Assembly (NCBI RefSeq): GCF_009857595.1
Contig: NZ_WWCU01000015.1
Span: 1 to 64,000 of the forward strand
DNA: 64,000 bases
Reading direction: 5' to 3'
Origin: Pseudoduganella aquatica
GTDB lineage: Bacteria > Pseudomonadota > Gammaproteobacteria > Burkholderiales > Burkholderiaceae_D
How positions within the stretch are numbered: the first letter of the stretch is position 1; every line of letters starts with the position of its first letter. The notes under the pieces were generated by a model. That model was given only the letters and a program-made list of their open reading frames with translations, made no database searches and was not told the DNA's origin. Shown here one piece after another: positions 9,174 to 18,816 of this stretch. The translations under genes were made by a program, and so were the position numbers.

Positions 9174-10616
9174 CTATTTTACGTTGTGGATGCGCGCGAT
9201 GGCGGCCGACACACCCGCGCCGTAGGCCGGATCGCACGCGGTGCAATTGGCCACGTGGCGGTCTATCACCTGCTGGGACGCGCCATGGATGGCGCGCGCG
9301 GTGTTTTCAAACAGCAGCGTTTGCTGGGCGGGCGTCATCAGCTGGAACAGCAGGCGCGGCTGGCTGAAATAGTCGTCGTCCGTGCGGTGGTTCCAGTGGT
9401 CGGCCGCTCCCTCGATGGACAACGGCGGCTCGCGGAAATCAGGCTGCTCCACCCATTCCTGGTAGCTATTGGGCTCATACGGCGTGGCGCCGCCCTGGTT
9501 GCCGTCCACCCGCATCTGGCCGTCGCGGTGGTAGCTGTGGAAGGGGCATTTCGGCGCGTTGACCGGAATCGACGCATGGTTCACGCCCAGACGGTAGCGC
9601 TGCGCGTCGCCGTAGGAGAACAGGCGGCCCTGCAGCATCTTGTCCGGCGAGAAGCTAATGCCGGGCACGATATTGGCGGGGTTGAACGCGGCCTGTTCCA
9701 CTTCGGCGAAATGGTTCTCGGGATTGCGGTTCAGCTCCAGCACGCCCACTTCGATCAGCGGGTAGTCCTTGTGCAGCCAGACCTTGGTCAGGTCAAAGGG
9801 GTTGTATGGCGCGGTGGCGGCTTCCTTCTCCGGCATCACTTGCACGAACAGCTTCCATTTGGGGAAATCCTTGCCTTCTATGCTCTCGTACAGGTCGCGC
9901 AGATGGGTTTCGCGGTCGCCGCCTATGCTGGCGGTCGCTTCCTCGTCGCTCAGGTTGGCGATGCCCTGCTGCGTCTTGAGCGTGAACTTCACCCAGTAGC
10001 GCTCGTTCTGCGCGTTGATGAAGCTGAAGGTATGGCTGCCGAAGCCGTGCATGTGGCGATAGCTGCGCGGAATGCCCCGGTCGCTCATCACCACGGTCAC
10101 CTGGTGCAGCGCTTCGGGCAGCAGGGTCCAGAAGTCCCAGTTGCTGTTGGGGCTGCGCAAGCCGCTGCGCGGATCGCGCTTGATGGCGTGGTTCAGGTCG
10201 GGGAATTTGAGCGGGTCGCGCAGGAAGAACACCGGCGTGTTGTTGCCCACCAGGTCCCAGTTGCCTTGCTCGGTGTAGAACTTGATGGCGAAGCCGCGGA
10301 TGTCGCGCTCGGCATCGGCCGCGCCGCGCTCGCCGGCTACGGTCGAGAAGCGCACAAACAACTCGGTCTGCTTGCCGATGCTGGAGAACAGCGATGCCTT
10401 GGTGTATTTGGTGATGTCATGCGTTACCGTGAAGGTGCCGTAAGCGCCTGCGCCCTTGGCGTGCATGCGGCGCTCGGGGATGACTTCGCGGTCGAAATGG
10501 GCCAGTTTTTCCAGGAACCACACGTCCTGCAGCAGCGCCGGGCCGCGCGGGCCGGCGGTCTGGATATTCTGGTTGTCAGGGACGGGGGCACCGAAAGCGG
10601 TGGTCAGCTTGTTCAT
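9174..10616 (-). CDS. katA: Monofunctional haem catalase
   Basis: A 480-aa small-subunit (clade 3 type) catalase that converts hydrogen peroxide to water and oxygen in the cytoplasm. The distal histidine lies in [12 protein letters not shown] (His about 51), the essential asparagine in VGNNTPVFF, and the haem-ligand tyrosine in [14 protein letters not shown]. The length fits the family and no signal peptide is seen. The gene lies 9 bp after a LuxR-type regulator, and its AAGGA ribosome site overlaps that gene's stop codon, so the two form an operon. The regulator may therefore control its own operon. No OxyR gene is in the window. Confidence 0.95.
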   Translation of the reverse strand: MNKLTTAFGAPVPDNQNIQTAGPRGPALLQDVWFLEKLAHFDREVIPERRMHAKGAGAYGTFTVTHDITKYTKASLFSSIGKQTELFVRFSTVAGERGAADAERDIRGFAIKFYTEQGNWDLVGNNTPVFFLRDPLKFPDLNHAIKRDPRSGLRSPNSNWDFWTLLPEALHQVTVVMSDRGIPRSYRHMHGFGSHTFSFINAQNERYWVKFTLKTQQGIANLSDEEATASIGGDRETHLRDLYESIEGKDFPKWKLFVQVMPEKEAATAPYNPFDLTKVWLHKDYPLIEVGVLELNRNPENHFAEVEQAAFNPANIVPGISFSPDKMLQGRLFSYGDAQRYRLGVNHASIPVNAPKCPFHSYHRDGQMRVDGNQGGATPYEPNSYQEWVEQPDFREPPLSIEGAADHWNHRTDDDYFSQPRLLFQLMTPAQQTLLFENTARAIHGASQQVIDRHVANCTACDPAYGAGVSAAIARIHNVK

Positions 10617-10625
10617 TGTAGATCC

Positions 10626-11285
10626 TTACTGAAATGCTGCGTTGTGAAAGCCATTGTTCTGGGGGCGGGCCATGGCGCGCTGGCTGGCGCTGATCAGGCC
10701 GCGCTGCGTGGCCACCACCACCGCGTGGGTGCGGGCGGTGGCGTCCAGCTTGCTCATCAAGCCTTTGACGTGGGTCTTTACCGTGCCCACCCCTATGCCC
10801 AGTTCGCGCGCGATGGACTTGTTGCAGCAGCCCTGGGCCAGCAGGCGCAGCACGTCGGTTTCGCGGCCGGTCAGCGACTCGCGGCTCAGGCTGTCCGCCA
10901 CGCAGCGTGTGACGGACTCGCTCAGGTAGCGCAGGCCCTGGCTCAGCAAGCGGGCGGCTTTCACCAGCTCCTCGGCGCTGCATCCCTGCAGCAGATAGCC
11001 GTGCACGCCGCTGTCCATGGCCATGCGCACTTCCCATTCCTTGTCGAACTGGGTCACGATCAGCACGCGGCGGGCGGGGCTGTAGCGTTCCTGGGGCGCC
11101 TGGCGGGCGGCGGCAATACCGCTCTGGTAGTCTGCGACCACCACATGCGCCACGCTCAGCGCCTGCGGGCAGGCGGCGTGGGTGGAAACGGCGAACTCTG
11201 CATGCTCGCCCAGGATGGCGCGCAACCCCGCCGCCATGACGGGGTCTTCATGCATGATGTGGATGTTGATGGTGTTTGGCTGCAT
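10626..11285 (-). CDS. LuxR/NarL-type response regulator with degenerate receiver
   Basis: A 219-aa protein with an N-terminal receiver-like domain and a C-terminal LuxR helix-turn-helix (about residues 137-200: SLTGRETDVLRLLAQG, then CCNKSIARELGIGVGTVKTH). The acidic pair (E13, D14) and a candidate phospho-acceptor D52 (VVVADYQSG) are present. The normally invariant lysine near residue 100 is glutamine (GYLLQ instead of GYLLK). That change often marks receivers that act without phosphorylation. The gene heads an operon with the catalase and has a clear AGGAG ribosome site before its ATG. No histidine kinase lies next to it. A role in controlling katA is inferred from the operon. Confidence 0.85.
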   Translation of the reverse strand: MQPNTINIHIMHEDPVMAAGLRAILGEHAEFAVSTHAACPQALSVAHVVVADYQSGIAAARQAPQERYSPARRVLIVTQFDKEWEVRMAMDSGVHGYLLQGCSAEELVKAARLLSQGLRYLSESVTRCVADSLSRESLTGRETDVLRLLAQGCCNKSIARELGIGVGTVKTHVKGLMSKLDATARTHAVVVATQRGLISASQRAMARPQNNGFHNAAFQ

Positions 11286-11416
11286 GGTGGATCTCCTACG
11301 TACTGCAGCAGCGAGCGCTGTTGCTTCTCATACATTTATGATGTACGGACAAGGTAGGCAGATCAAGTTAAGAGATGTTAAACGCGGTTAACACCAATTT
11401 TGCAAGCACGCGCCAG

Positions 11417-12124
11417 CTAGGCTGGCTGCGGCCTGGCGCCCCACGCGAGCCAGGCCAGCAGCGCTATCGCCGGCAGCAAACCGTAGAATCCAACGTAAAT
11501 ATAGGCAAACGCTCCGCCTATGGCGCCGGCGCCGAAGGCCAGTATCGGCCACAGGAATTTGGCGCAGCGTCGATGGACGGATGCGTCCGCGCCGCCGCGC
11601 ACAATGTCCACCAGGTCGATCACCAGCTGGGTGACATTGCCCGTCATGACGGTGGTTGGGGTCAGATGGGACAGCAGCAGCTTGGCGGCGGCGTTCTGCA
11701 CGCCCATGGCGGCCGCGCCTATCGCGCCGGCGAGCAGGGCCAGCGGCGCGTCCGACGTGGTCAGCGGCACGGCGGCCAGGCCGGCCAGCATAAAGCCAAT
11801 GAGCAAGATCAGTTGCAGCGAGAAAACCGAACGCAGCGGCGCCTTGCCGCGCCGTTCCAGCGACAGGATGTACAGCCGGGTAAAGGCTACGGCCGCAACA
11901 AAGGCGCCGAAGGCCAGGAACTTGATCAGCACGCTGTTGCCGCTGGGGCGGGCCAGCTCGCTGCCGATCAGCACAAAGTTGCCGGTAACGTGGGCGGTGA
12001 ACAGGCCGAACAGGGCGACAAAGCCCAGCGTGTCCACATAACCACCTAAAAAACCCAGTGCAACTGCTTGCCGGGATGCCCGTAATTCAGTGCTGCTGTC
12101 TGCCACGCTGTCTGCCATTGTCAT
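11417..12124 (-). CDS. DUF1275 (YoaK-type) membrane protein
   Basis: An integral membrane protein of about 235 aa with six likely transmembrane helices. Family-typical text includes ALGFLGGYVDTLGFVALFG, FTAHVTGNFVLIG and GVQNAAAKLLLSHLTPTT, with the VMTGNVTQL signature. DUF1275 proteins are widespread and have no established function. The start is taken at 12124. An ATG two codons later (12118) has better spacing to the GGAG ribosome site and is equally possible. It lies downstream of the LysR gene on the same strand, 64 bp away, so co-transcription is possible. Confidence 0.85.
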   Translation of the reverse strand: MTMADSVADSSTELRASRQAVALGFLGGYVDTLGFVALFGLFTAHVTGNFVLIGSELARPSGNSVLIKFLAFGAFVAAVAFTRLYILSLERRGKAPLRSVFSLQLILLIGFMLAGLAAVPLTTSDAPLALLAGAIGAAAMGVQNAAAKLLLSHLTPTTVMTGNVTQLVIDLVDIVRGGADASVHRRCAKFLWPILAFGAGAIGGAFAYIYVGFYGLLPAIALLAWLAWGARPQPA

Positions 12125-12188
12125 GCTCCATCCTGTAAATGGAGGCACTTTAGCGCAGTGCACCGGCAAACGCGCTCTCTCTTATGCC

Positions 12189-13094
12189 CTAGGGGCGGTC
12201 CCAAGGCGGGGTGTCCTTGAACTGTTCGACCAGGAAATCGATCATGACCCGCACCTTGGCGCTGAGGTGGCGCCGGCTGGGATAGACCGCCTGGATGTCG
12301 ATATCCGGCAGGCTGTAGTCGGGCAGCACCTGTACCAGGCGGCCCGCGCGCACGTCCGCGCCAACCAGGAAGGTGGGCTGCCAGATGATGCCCTGGCCGC
12401 CCAGCGCCACGGCGCGCGCGGTATCGCCGTTATTGGTGCGCATCATGAAAGGAATCTTGACGGTATGCAGCTTGTTGTCCGCATCCAGCAACTGCCATTC
12501 ATCCGTGGCGTTGTAGCTGTAGCCTATGCAGTGGTGCTTGGGCAGATCGGCCGGCGTGGCGGGCGCGCCGTGTTTGGCCAGGTAGGCCGGCGACGCGCAC
12601 AGCATGTTGACCGAGCTGGCCAGCTTGCGCGCCACGTGGGAGGTGGAACCCGCGCGTGAAATGCGGATGGCCATGTCATAGCCTTCCTCGACGATGTCGA
12701 CCACCCTGTCGATCAGCGCCACCTCCAGCTGCACGTCCGGATACAGCTCCATAAAGCGCGGCCACAGCGGCGCCAGCTGCAGCACGCCGAAACTCAGCGG
12801 CGCGTTAATGCGCAGCAAGCCGCGCGGCTGCATGGTGGCGGAGGACACGATGGCTTCCGCCTCGGCCACTTCGTCGAGGATGGATTTGGCGCGTTCAAAC
12901 AGCGCCTCGCCGCTGGAGGTGAGCGACATGCGGCGCGAACTGCGGTTCAGCAAGCGCGTGTGCAGGTGCGCTTCCAGGTCGCTGATATAGCGGGTTACGT
13001 TGGCGGGGGAGGTGTCGAGGGCTTCGGCTGCGCGGGCAAAGCCTTCCTTGCGGACGACCTCGACGAACACTTCCAGTGCGCGCAGTCTATCCAT
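12189..13094 (-). CDS. LysR family transcriptional regulator
   Basis: A 301-aa LysR-type regulator. The N-terminal winged helix is clear: MDRLRALEVFVEVVRKEG, then FARAAEALDTSPANVTRYIS, a variant of the usual SxxAVSRQI recognition helix. The long linker helix and a periplasmic-binding-like effector domain follow (LLRINAPLSFGVLQLAPLW). This is the CrgA/DsdC-like subgroup common in betaproteobacteria. LysR genes usually act on a divergent neighbour, but here both flanking genes run the same way, so its target is unclear. It starts 15 bp after the stop of the small gene at 13110. Confidence 0.92.
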   Translation of the reverse strand: MDRLRALEVFVEVVRKEGFARAAEALDTSPANVTRYISDLEAHLHTRLLNRSSRRMSLTSSGEALFERAKSILDEVAEAEAIVSSATMQPRGLLRINAPLSFGVLQLAPLWPRFMELYPDVQLEVALIDRVVDIVEEGYDMAIRISRAGSTSHVARKLASSVNMLCASPAYLAKHGAPATPADLPKHHCIGYSYNATDEWQLLDADNKLHTVKIPFMMRTNNGDTARAVALGGQGIIWQPTFLVGADVRAGRLVQVLPDYSLPDIDIQAVYPSRRHLSAKVRVMIDFLVEQFKDTPPWDRP

Positions 13095-13109
13095 GGACAG
13101 GGGCGCAGC

Positions 13110-13517
13110 TTAGTAGCGGTTCCAGGTGTTGGCGGCGGTGCGGGTGGCGGCCGCTTCCTTGATATTGCTCAGTTCGGCATCACGCGCTTCGCGCTGCATT
13201 TCGGCCAGTTTGGTGGCGGCCTGGCTGTCGCCGGCGCGGGCTGCGTCTTCGAATAATTTGATGGCTTCGTCGCGGCGGTTGCTGTCCGCCTGGTATTGGC
13301 GGGCCAGTTCGCGGCGCGCCACGGCGGAACCCTGTTCAGCCCATTCGCGCAGTCGCCGCTCCGCAGCAAAATTCCCGTTTTTATTCATTTGCAGTGCCGT
13401 CGCTTCGATAACCGGTGCAGGCGGGACCATGTCGTCTTTAGCCTGTACGCCGATCAGTACGCCCACGGTAACCAGGACCGTTGCTACCAAAACGCCGGAC
13501 TTGTTGAATAATTCCAT
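13110..13517 (-). CDS. Small membrane-anchored protein with Sel1/TPR-like helices
   Basis: A 135-aa protein. It has a hydrophobic N-terminal segment (GVLVATVLVTVGVLIGV, about residues 8-24) that acts as a signal anchor or signal peptide. A helical, charged region follows. The part AEQGSAVARRELARQYQ with KLFEDAARAGDSQAATKLAE reads like one or two degenerate Sel1-type repeats, suggesting a periplasmic protein-binding scaffold. No specific family is recognised. The gene is preceded by an AT-rich region that must hold its promoter. Confidence 0.75.
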   Translation of the reverse strand: MELFNKSGVLVATVLVTVGVLIGVQAKDDMVPPAPVIEATALQMNKNGNFAAERRLREWAEQGSAVARRELARQYQADSNRRDEAIKLFEDAARAGDSQAATKLAEMQREARDAELSNIKEAAATRTAANTWNRY

Positions 13518-13829
13518 CTTTGAGAACCTTTATGCGTGTCGCTCGATCGGACAACGGGGACGCTATGATACCACTTATTTCCAAAAGACAACAAATATTG
13601 TGTGCTTTTGCTATTTGGTGCAGTGCATTACATCATCCTCTTTTCTGAGGCTGCATGCAAAGCGAAGGGGATATTAGCATGCTCATTTTGCGCAAAAAGC
13701 ACACATTCCCACAAATCAGGGTAACAATTGTAACCACATGTGAAATTTCTCAACGCACCGTAGGAATAGACCTACATCATTCCCCTATTGTGAACGGATT
13801 ATTCATAGGGTGCATGTATCAAGTGCACA
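13518..13829. other. AT-rich 312-bp intergenic region
   Basis: No gene is supported here. The region is clearly richer in A and T than its surroundings. It contains a near-palindrome GGTAACAATTGTAACC at 13720-13735 and should carry the promoter of the small gene to its left (minus strand). Short open frames on the plus strand have no ribosome site and unusual composition, so they are not called. A small RNA is possible but no structure is convincing. Confidence 0.5.
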
Positions 13830-14318
13830 TCAATAAGTGCCATGCATGCTACTTGGCACTTCATATAGCTCGGTATGCCCGAAGCCTTGCTCATAGTCCA
13901 GCACCGAAATCACCGACGGTGTGATGCGCACAAACACCGAACCCGGCCATGTTGCGCTGCCCGCATGCACCATCTGGCGCAACTGCGGAAAGCGGAACAG
14001 CATCAGGTCGGCCGCGTGCGCCGATTCGTCGGCATCGCCGACTATCTCCGCCAGGCCGCCCAGCGACAGGCCACGGATATGCTGCCAGTCCGCATAGGGC
14101 GGCGTGACCGTGGCCGAGACCCGGTTGTTCTGGCGGATGTTATGCGCCTTCTGGCTGTCCAGGCCGATGCCGGCGTACAAAATCAGGCCTTGGTGGACGT
14201 AGCTCACCACGGTGGCCTGCGGATAGCCGTCCGGGCGCAGCGTGGCCAGCGTCAAGTCGTGCGTGGCGGACAGCAGCTTGAGTACAAACACCCGGCGGGT
14301 GGGATCCAGCGATTGCAT
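13830..14318 (-). CDS. Pyridoxamine 5'-phosphate oxidase-like split-barrel protein
   Basis: A 162-aa FMN-binding split-barrel protein. The start at 14318 (MQSLDPTRRVFVLKLL) has a strong GGAGG ribosome site. A much longer open frame upstream is only the antisense shadow of the kinase gene. Motifs include TLATLRPDGYPQATVVSYVH (flavin-binding strand pair) and KAHNIRQNNRVSATVTP. Members bind FMN, F420 or haem; many are general stress-type flavoproteins, and true PdxH activity is unlikely at this length. It is transcribed away from the histidine kinase to its right, with about 230 bp between the two starts. Confidence 0.82.
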   Translation of the reverse strand: MQSLDPTRRVFVLKLLSATHDLTLATLRPDGYPQATVVSYVHQGLILYAGIGLDSQKAHNIRQNNRVSATVTPPYADWQHIRGLSLGGLAEIVGDADESAHAADLMLFRFPQLRQMVHAGSATWPGSVFVRITPSVISVLDYEQGFGHTELYEVPSSMHGTY

Positions 14319-14549
14319 ACGGCCTCCTTGCAGTGGAAGTGCGCGCCATGCGCACCGGAGTTCCGATGCTAGAAAGCCGCCCGGATTTCGGCTTTGCGCA
14401 AGATCAAACGAACGCGGATTTTCATTTGTTGTTTTGAACGCCGGAATATTGGAGGAGGCGGGATAGCTTGCGCTAGAATCAAAGATGTTTCCTACCGATA
14501 CGAGGTTAGTGATGGCGGGCACGAAACAGCAGGCCGGGACTGGCCGGGC

Positions 14550-16550
14550 ATGAGGAAGATGCCCGGCTTCGGCGTATCCTGGGCGGCGGCGCTGCGCGGC
14601 GCGCTCACGGATATGGCGCTGCAGCGCAAGCTGCTGCTGGTGTCGGTCATCACGGCCGGCATCTCGCTGCTGGCGGCGCTGGTGGCCCTGGCTTCCTATG
14701 ACGTGGCGGTGGCCAAGCCCAGGCTGGTGTCGGAACTGGCCAGCCGTGTCGAGCTGGTTGCGCTCAACCTGGACGCGGACCTGAACTTCGGCGACCGCAA
14801 CGCCGCCACCCGCACGCTGGCCGCCCTGCGCGGCACGCCCGACCTGCACAGCGCCTGCCTGTTCGACGCCCATCACCAGCCTTTTGCGCACTACCGGCGC
14901 AATGGCACAACCAACTGCGCCTGGCCCGCCACTCCCTCGCCATCCGGCCAGCAGCTCGCCGGCCCCTATCTGGCCATGATGGCGCCGGTGCGCTTCGGGC
15001 ACGAGACCGTGGGCTACCTGCAGGTGGAATACACGCTGCCGGCGTTGGCCGAGCGGCTGCAGCGCTACAGCCCGGTGCTGGCCGTGGTCTTGCTCACGCT
15101 CACCGTGGGCGGCCTGCTGCAGGCCATCATCGTGCTGCGCCTGGTCACGCGGCCGCTGCTGGCCCTCTCGGCGGTGGCGCACCGCGTCACGCAGGAGCAG
15201 CGCTACGACCTGCGCGCCGAAGTGGCCGGGCACGACGAAGTAGGCCAGCTGGCCGAGGCCATCAACACCATGCTGGGCACCCTGGCCGCGCGCGACGCCG
15301 CGCTGCGCCGCAGCCAGTCGCAGCTGGAAAACATCGTGGAGAAGTCCTCCGCCATTATCTTCATCAAGGACCTGGAAGGGCGTTACATGCTGGTCAACGA
15401 GCGCTTCCGCGTCACGCTGCCGGCTGGTGCGCCCGATCCGATCGGCCAGGACGATGTGCGTCTGTTCGGCGCCAGCCCGGGCAGTCCGCTGCGCGCCAAC
15501 GACCACGAAGTGCTGAGCACCGGCCACGCCAAAGCCTATGAGGAGACGCTGCCCGACCACCACGGCGAGGAACGCACCTATTTGTCGGAGAAATTTCCAC
15601 TGATAGACGAACAAGGCCACACCTGGGCGCTGGGCGGCGTGTCCACCGACATCACCGAGCGCAAGCGCGGCGAACTGGAGCTGCTGGAGTACCGCGACCG
15701 GCTGGAGCTGGAGGTGGCCGAACGCACCGGGCAGATGGTGGAGGCCAACCGTGGCCTGGCCGCCTCGCTGGAAACGCTGCAGCGCGCGCAGGACGACCTG
15801 GTGCGCAACGAGAAGCTGGCCGCGCTGGGCGCGCTGGTGGCAGGCGTGGCGCACGAGCTGAACACGCCCATTGGCAACAGCCTGCTGGCCGTCAGCACGC
15901 TGATGGACCAGACACGCGACTTCCAGAAGCTGGCCGCCGCAGGCCTCAAGCGCTCCACGCTGGATACCTTTGTCACGGATATCAATGCCGGCGCAGAAAT
16001 CGTGCTGCGCAATCTGCACCGCTCGGTCGACCTGGTGGCCAGCTTCAAGCAGGTGGCGGTGGACCGCACCACCTCGCAGCGCCGGGTCTTCCTGCTGGCC
16101 GAGCTGGTCAGCGAAATCCTGCTGGTGCTGATGCCCACCTTCAAGAAGTCCGGCATCACGGTGCGCCAGGACGTGCCGGAAGAAATAGAAATGAACAGCT
16201 ACCCCGGCCCCTTCGGCCAGGTGCTCATCAACCTCATCACGAACGCACTCAGCCACGGCTTTGACGGACGCGGCGAGGGCGAAGTGGTGGTGAGCGCGCA
16301 CAGTGTGGACGGCGGCAAGGTGGAAGTATGCGTGGTGGACAACGGCGGCGGCATCGCGCCGGAAAACATGAGCCGCATCTACGACCCCTTCTTCACCACC
16401 AAGCTGGGCAGGGGCGGTTCCGGGCTCGGCCTTAACATCGTCTACAACATCGTGTACGGCGTGCTGGACGGGAAGATCGACGTCAAGAGCGAGCTGGGCA
16501 AAGGGACGCGCTTCACCATGACCCTGCCGAGCGGCATGGAGAAGCGCTGA
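14550..16550 (+). CDS. PAS-containing sensor histidine kinase
   Basis: A membrane sensor kinase of about 666 aa. Domain order: a transmembrane helix near residues 23-45 (LLLVSVITAGISLLAAL), a periplasmic sensor region, and a second helix (AVVLLTLTVGGLLQAII). A HAMP linker, a PAS domain (NIVEKSSAIIFIKDLEGRY) and a coiled coil follow. The phospho-acceptor H435 lies in GVAHELNTPIGNSL. The ATPase domain has N box INLITNALSHG, G1 VVDNGGGIAP and G2 GRGGSGLGLNI. The EKLAALGALVAGVAHELNTP form is typical of DctB/NtrB-like kinases. No response regulator is adjacent, so it is an orphan. The start at 14550 is a best guess: an ATG three codons later is also possible, and no strong ribosome site marks either. 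Confidence 0.9.
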   Translation: MRKMPGFGVSWAAALRGALTDMALQRKLLLVSVITAGISLLAALVALASYDVAVAKPRLVSELASRVELVALNLDADLNFGDRNAATRTLAALRGTPDLHSACLFDAHHQPFAHYRRNGTTNCAWPATPSPSGQQLAGPYLAMMAPVRFGHETVGYLQVEYTLPALAERLQRYSPVLAVVLLTLTVGGLLQAIIVLRLVTRPLLALSAVAHRVTQEQRYDLRAEVAGHDEVGQLAEAINTMLGTLAARDAALRRSQSQLENIVEKSSAIIFIKDLEGRYMLVNERFRVTLPAGAPDPIGQDDVRLFGASPGSPLRANDHEVLSTGHAKAYEETLPDHHGEERTYLSEKFPLIDEQGHTWALGGVSTDITERKRGELELLEYRDRLELEVAERTGQMVEANRGLAASLETLQRAQDDLVRNEKLAALGALVAGVAHELNTPIGNSLLAVSTLMDQTRDFQKLAAAGLKRSTLDTFVTDINAGAEIVLRNLHRSVDLVASFKQVAVDRTTSQRRVFLLAELVSEILLVLMPTFKKSGITVRQDVPEEIEMNSYPGPFGQVLINLITNALSHGFDGRGEGEVVVSAHSVDGGKVEVCVVDNGGGIAPENMSRIYDPFFTTKLGRGGSGLGLNIVYNIVYGVLDGKIDVKSELGKGTRFTMTLPSGMEKR

Positions 16551-16557
16551 ACCGCGT

Positions 16558-18744
16558 TTAGAAGTCCACCGTGGCCGACACGGTCACCGTGCGAGGCGCG
16601 CCCAGCACCAGGTAGCCCGAGCCGGGGTAGCCGCCGGCCGAAGCCCAGTAGTTCTTGTCGGTCAGGTTGTCGATGCGGGCGCGCAGCGTCACGTTGCGCT
16701 CGGCGATACGGGTGGCGTAGCTCACGCCGGCATCCAGGCGGTTCCAGGACGGCAGCCGCTGCAGGTTGGCGCCGTCGGCGAACTGGCTGGCGGTGTGCAG
16801 GGCGCGCGCGTTCACGCTCAGGCCCGGCACGGCGGCCACATCCCATTCAGCGCCGATATTGAGCTGCGTATCAGGCACGCCGATGGCATCCTTGCCCTGG
16901 TTCCTGCCGCCTTCGGTCTTTCTCTGCTCCGCGTCCAGCAGCGTCAGGCCGCCCAGCAGGCGCAGGCCGCGCATCGGCTGGCCAAGCACGGACAGCTCGA
17001 GGCCCCGGTTGCGCTGCTCGCCGAATACGCCGAAGTAGCCGTTCTCCACATAGCCCGACGGCTGGCCGGTGCTGAACAGCGCGGCGCTGAACGCCAGCGA
17101 GCCGGTGTCGTATTTCGCGCCCACTTCCTTCTGGCGCGACTTGTACGGCGCAAAAATGGCGCCCTTGTTGAGCACGTCCGCGCCGGACGCCACCGCGCCT
17201 TGCTGCAGGCCTTCGATGTAGTTCGCGTACAGCGACACGCCCTTATACGGCTTGTACACCAGGCCGGCCATCGGCGTCAGCTCGCTCTGGTTGTAGGAGG
17301 CGTTCTCCTCGGCGGTGCCATAGTCGTAGCCATAGTCCTTGATGGTCTGGCGGCGCACGCCCACAGTCAGCAGCACCTTGTCGTCGGCAAAGGCCATGGT
17401 GTCGGCCACGGCGTAGCTGGACAGCTCGCTCTTGCGCGTCAGCCCCGGATCGCCCAGATTGCCGCCGAAGTAGATGGTGGGGGGAGCCGCCTTGTCCACC
17501 GGTGCGTGGATATTGGTGGCGATGGCGGAAAAGTCGCTCATCGCATACGCATTGCGCGACTCGGCGTGGAAGGCGGACAGGGTGGCGCTCAGGCTGTGGC
17601 CCACGCTGCCGGTGCGCAGCTTGCCTCGCACGCCCACCTCGCCGGTGCGCACGCTGTCTTTGCGCTCATTGTCGAAGCGGTACATGATGGCGTCGCCCTT
17701 GGTGTTGGAGACGGTGGGCGCCGCCAGCACATTCGATTCCTTGCCGGAACGGGCGCCGAGCGCGGCCCAGGCCACGGCGCCGGAGCCCAGGTCGGCCTCG
17801 CCGCGCAGCGTGCCGAAAGTGTCGCGCTCGTTCGAGTGGGTCCAGTTCTGGGCGAAATTGCGGCTGGCGTCCGGCGCGGAGGGCAGGGCGATGCCGCCGG
17901 CCACCGTCACGCTGGGGCGCGCGTTTTGCAGCTTGTGCTCCTGGAAGCCCACGTCGGCGGACAGGCGGTAGCCCTCGCCGTGGAAGTCCAGGCCGACCGA
18001 CAGCAAGCTCATTTCGCGGCCTTCGCGGTCCACGGCGGTGTCGCCGTCGCGGCGCACGGCGTTAATGCGGATGCCGGTGTTCTTGTCCGGGCCGAAACGG
18101 CGGCCCAGGTCCAGCGCGGCGTAGCCCAGGCCGCCGCTTTCGGTGCCCAGCGTGAGCGAGGTCAGGTCGTGCGCGCCGGCGCGCTTGGGCAGCAGGTTGA
18201 TGGTGCCGCCGATGCCGCCGCCGCCGGGCTGGGCGCCGTTGATAAAGGTATTCGCGCCACGGAACACTTCCACGCGCTCCAGCAACTCGGTCGCCACGAA
18301 CTGGCGCGGCAACAGCCCGTACAGGCCGTTGTAGGCCAGGTCGTCCGAGTTCACAGCGAAGCCGCGTATCACGTACAGCTCCTGGTAGTTGCCGAAGCCG
18401 CGCGCCACGCGCACCGACGGGTCGTTCTGCAGCACATCGGCCACCGAGCGGGCTTGCTGGTCCTGCATCAGCGACTGGGTGTAGTTGGTGGTGTTAAAGG
18501 GCGTATCCATCATGTCCACATTGCCCAGCAGGCCCAGGCGGCCGCCGCGCGCCACCTGGCCGCCCGCATAGGCTTTCGGCAGCCCTTCGGCGGACGCATC
18601 GGCCGAGGCGCTGATGACGACCGTGGCAAGCGGAGCGGCCGGCTGCGCGCTGTCCGTGGTCTGCGCAGTTGCGCTAGCGCTTACAAATTGGCAGGCAAAA
18701 AGGCTGGCTGCGAGGGCGAAAGGGGTGAGCTGGAATTGAGGCAT
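16558..18744 (-). CDS. TonB-dependent siderophore receptor
   Basis: A 728-aa outer-membrane receptor of the FhuA/FpvA siderophore class. A signal peptide covers about residues 1-28 (ending SASATAQ). A TonB-box-like region (ATVVISA) and the plug domain follow (DVLQNDPSVRV, ELYVIRGFAVN, and RVEVFRGANTFINGAQPGG). A 22-strand barrel comes next and ends in the terminal phenylalanine of VTVSATVDF that outer-membrane assembly requires. It takes up ferric siderophores using energy from TonB. The gene is divergent from a PepSY membrane protein, and a Fur-like box lies in the shared intergenic region, as expected for iron control. The exact siderophore cannot be told from sequence. Confidence 0.93.
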   Translation of the reverse strand: MPQFQLTPFALAASLFACQFVSASATAQTTDSAQPAAPLATVVISASADASAEGLPKAYAGGQVARGGRLGLLGNVDMMDTPFNTTNYTQSLMQDQQARSVADVLQNDPSVRVARGFGNYQELYVIRGFAVNSDDLAYNGLYGLLPRQFVATELLERVEVFRGANTFINGAQPGGGGIGGTINLLPKRAGAHDLTSLTLGTESGGLGYAALDLGRRFGPDKNTGIRINAVRRDGDTAVDREGREMSLLSVGLDFHGEGYRLSADVGFQEHKLQNARPSVTVAGGIALPSAPDASRNFAQNWTHSNERDTFGTLRGEADLGSGAVAWAALGARSGKESNVLAAPTVSNTKGDAIMYRFDNERKDSVRTGEVGVRGKLRTGSVGHSLSATLSAFHAESRNAYAMSDFSAIATNIHAPVDKAAPPTIYFGGNLGDPGLTRKSELSSYAVADTMAFADDKVLLTVGVRRQTIKDYGYDYGTAEENASYNQSELTPMAGLVYKPYKGVSLYANYIEGLQQGAVASGADVLNKGAIFAPYKSRQKEVGAKYDTGSLAFSAALFSTGQPSGYVENGYFGVFGEQRNRGLELSVLGQPMRGLRLLGGLTLLDAEQRKTEGGRNQGKDAIGVPDTQLNIGAEWDVAAVPGLSVNARALHTASQFADGANLQRLPSWNRLDAGVSYATRIAERNVTLRARIDNLTDKNYWASAGGYPGSGYLVLGAPRTVTVSATVDF

Positions 18745-18816
18745 AGGTCTTGGAGAGCGTTACATTTGGTCGTCGAAGCAAATATTATGGGACTGAGAGA
18801 TGGTTTTTGTCTAGTA

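Noticed and set aside
9126-11357. Long plus-strand open frame across the catalase and its regulator
   Set aside because: It mirrors the catalase and regulator genes on the other strand and has repetitive Ala/Gly/Gln/Arg text typical of antisense frames in GC-rich DNA.
14319-16301. Very long minus-strand open frame continuous with the split-barrel gene
   Set aside because: It is antisense to the histidine kinase, has no domain-like text, and the split-barrel gene has its own ATG and GGAGG site at 14318.
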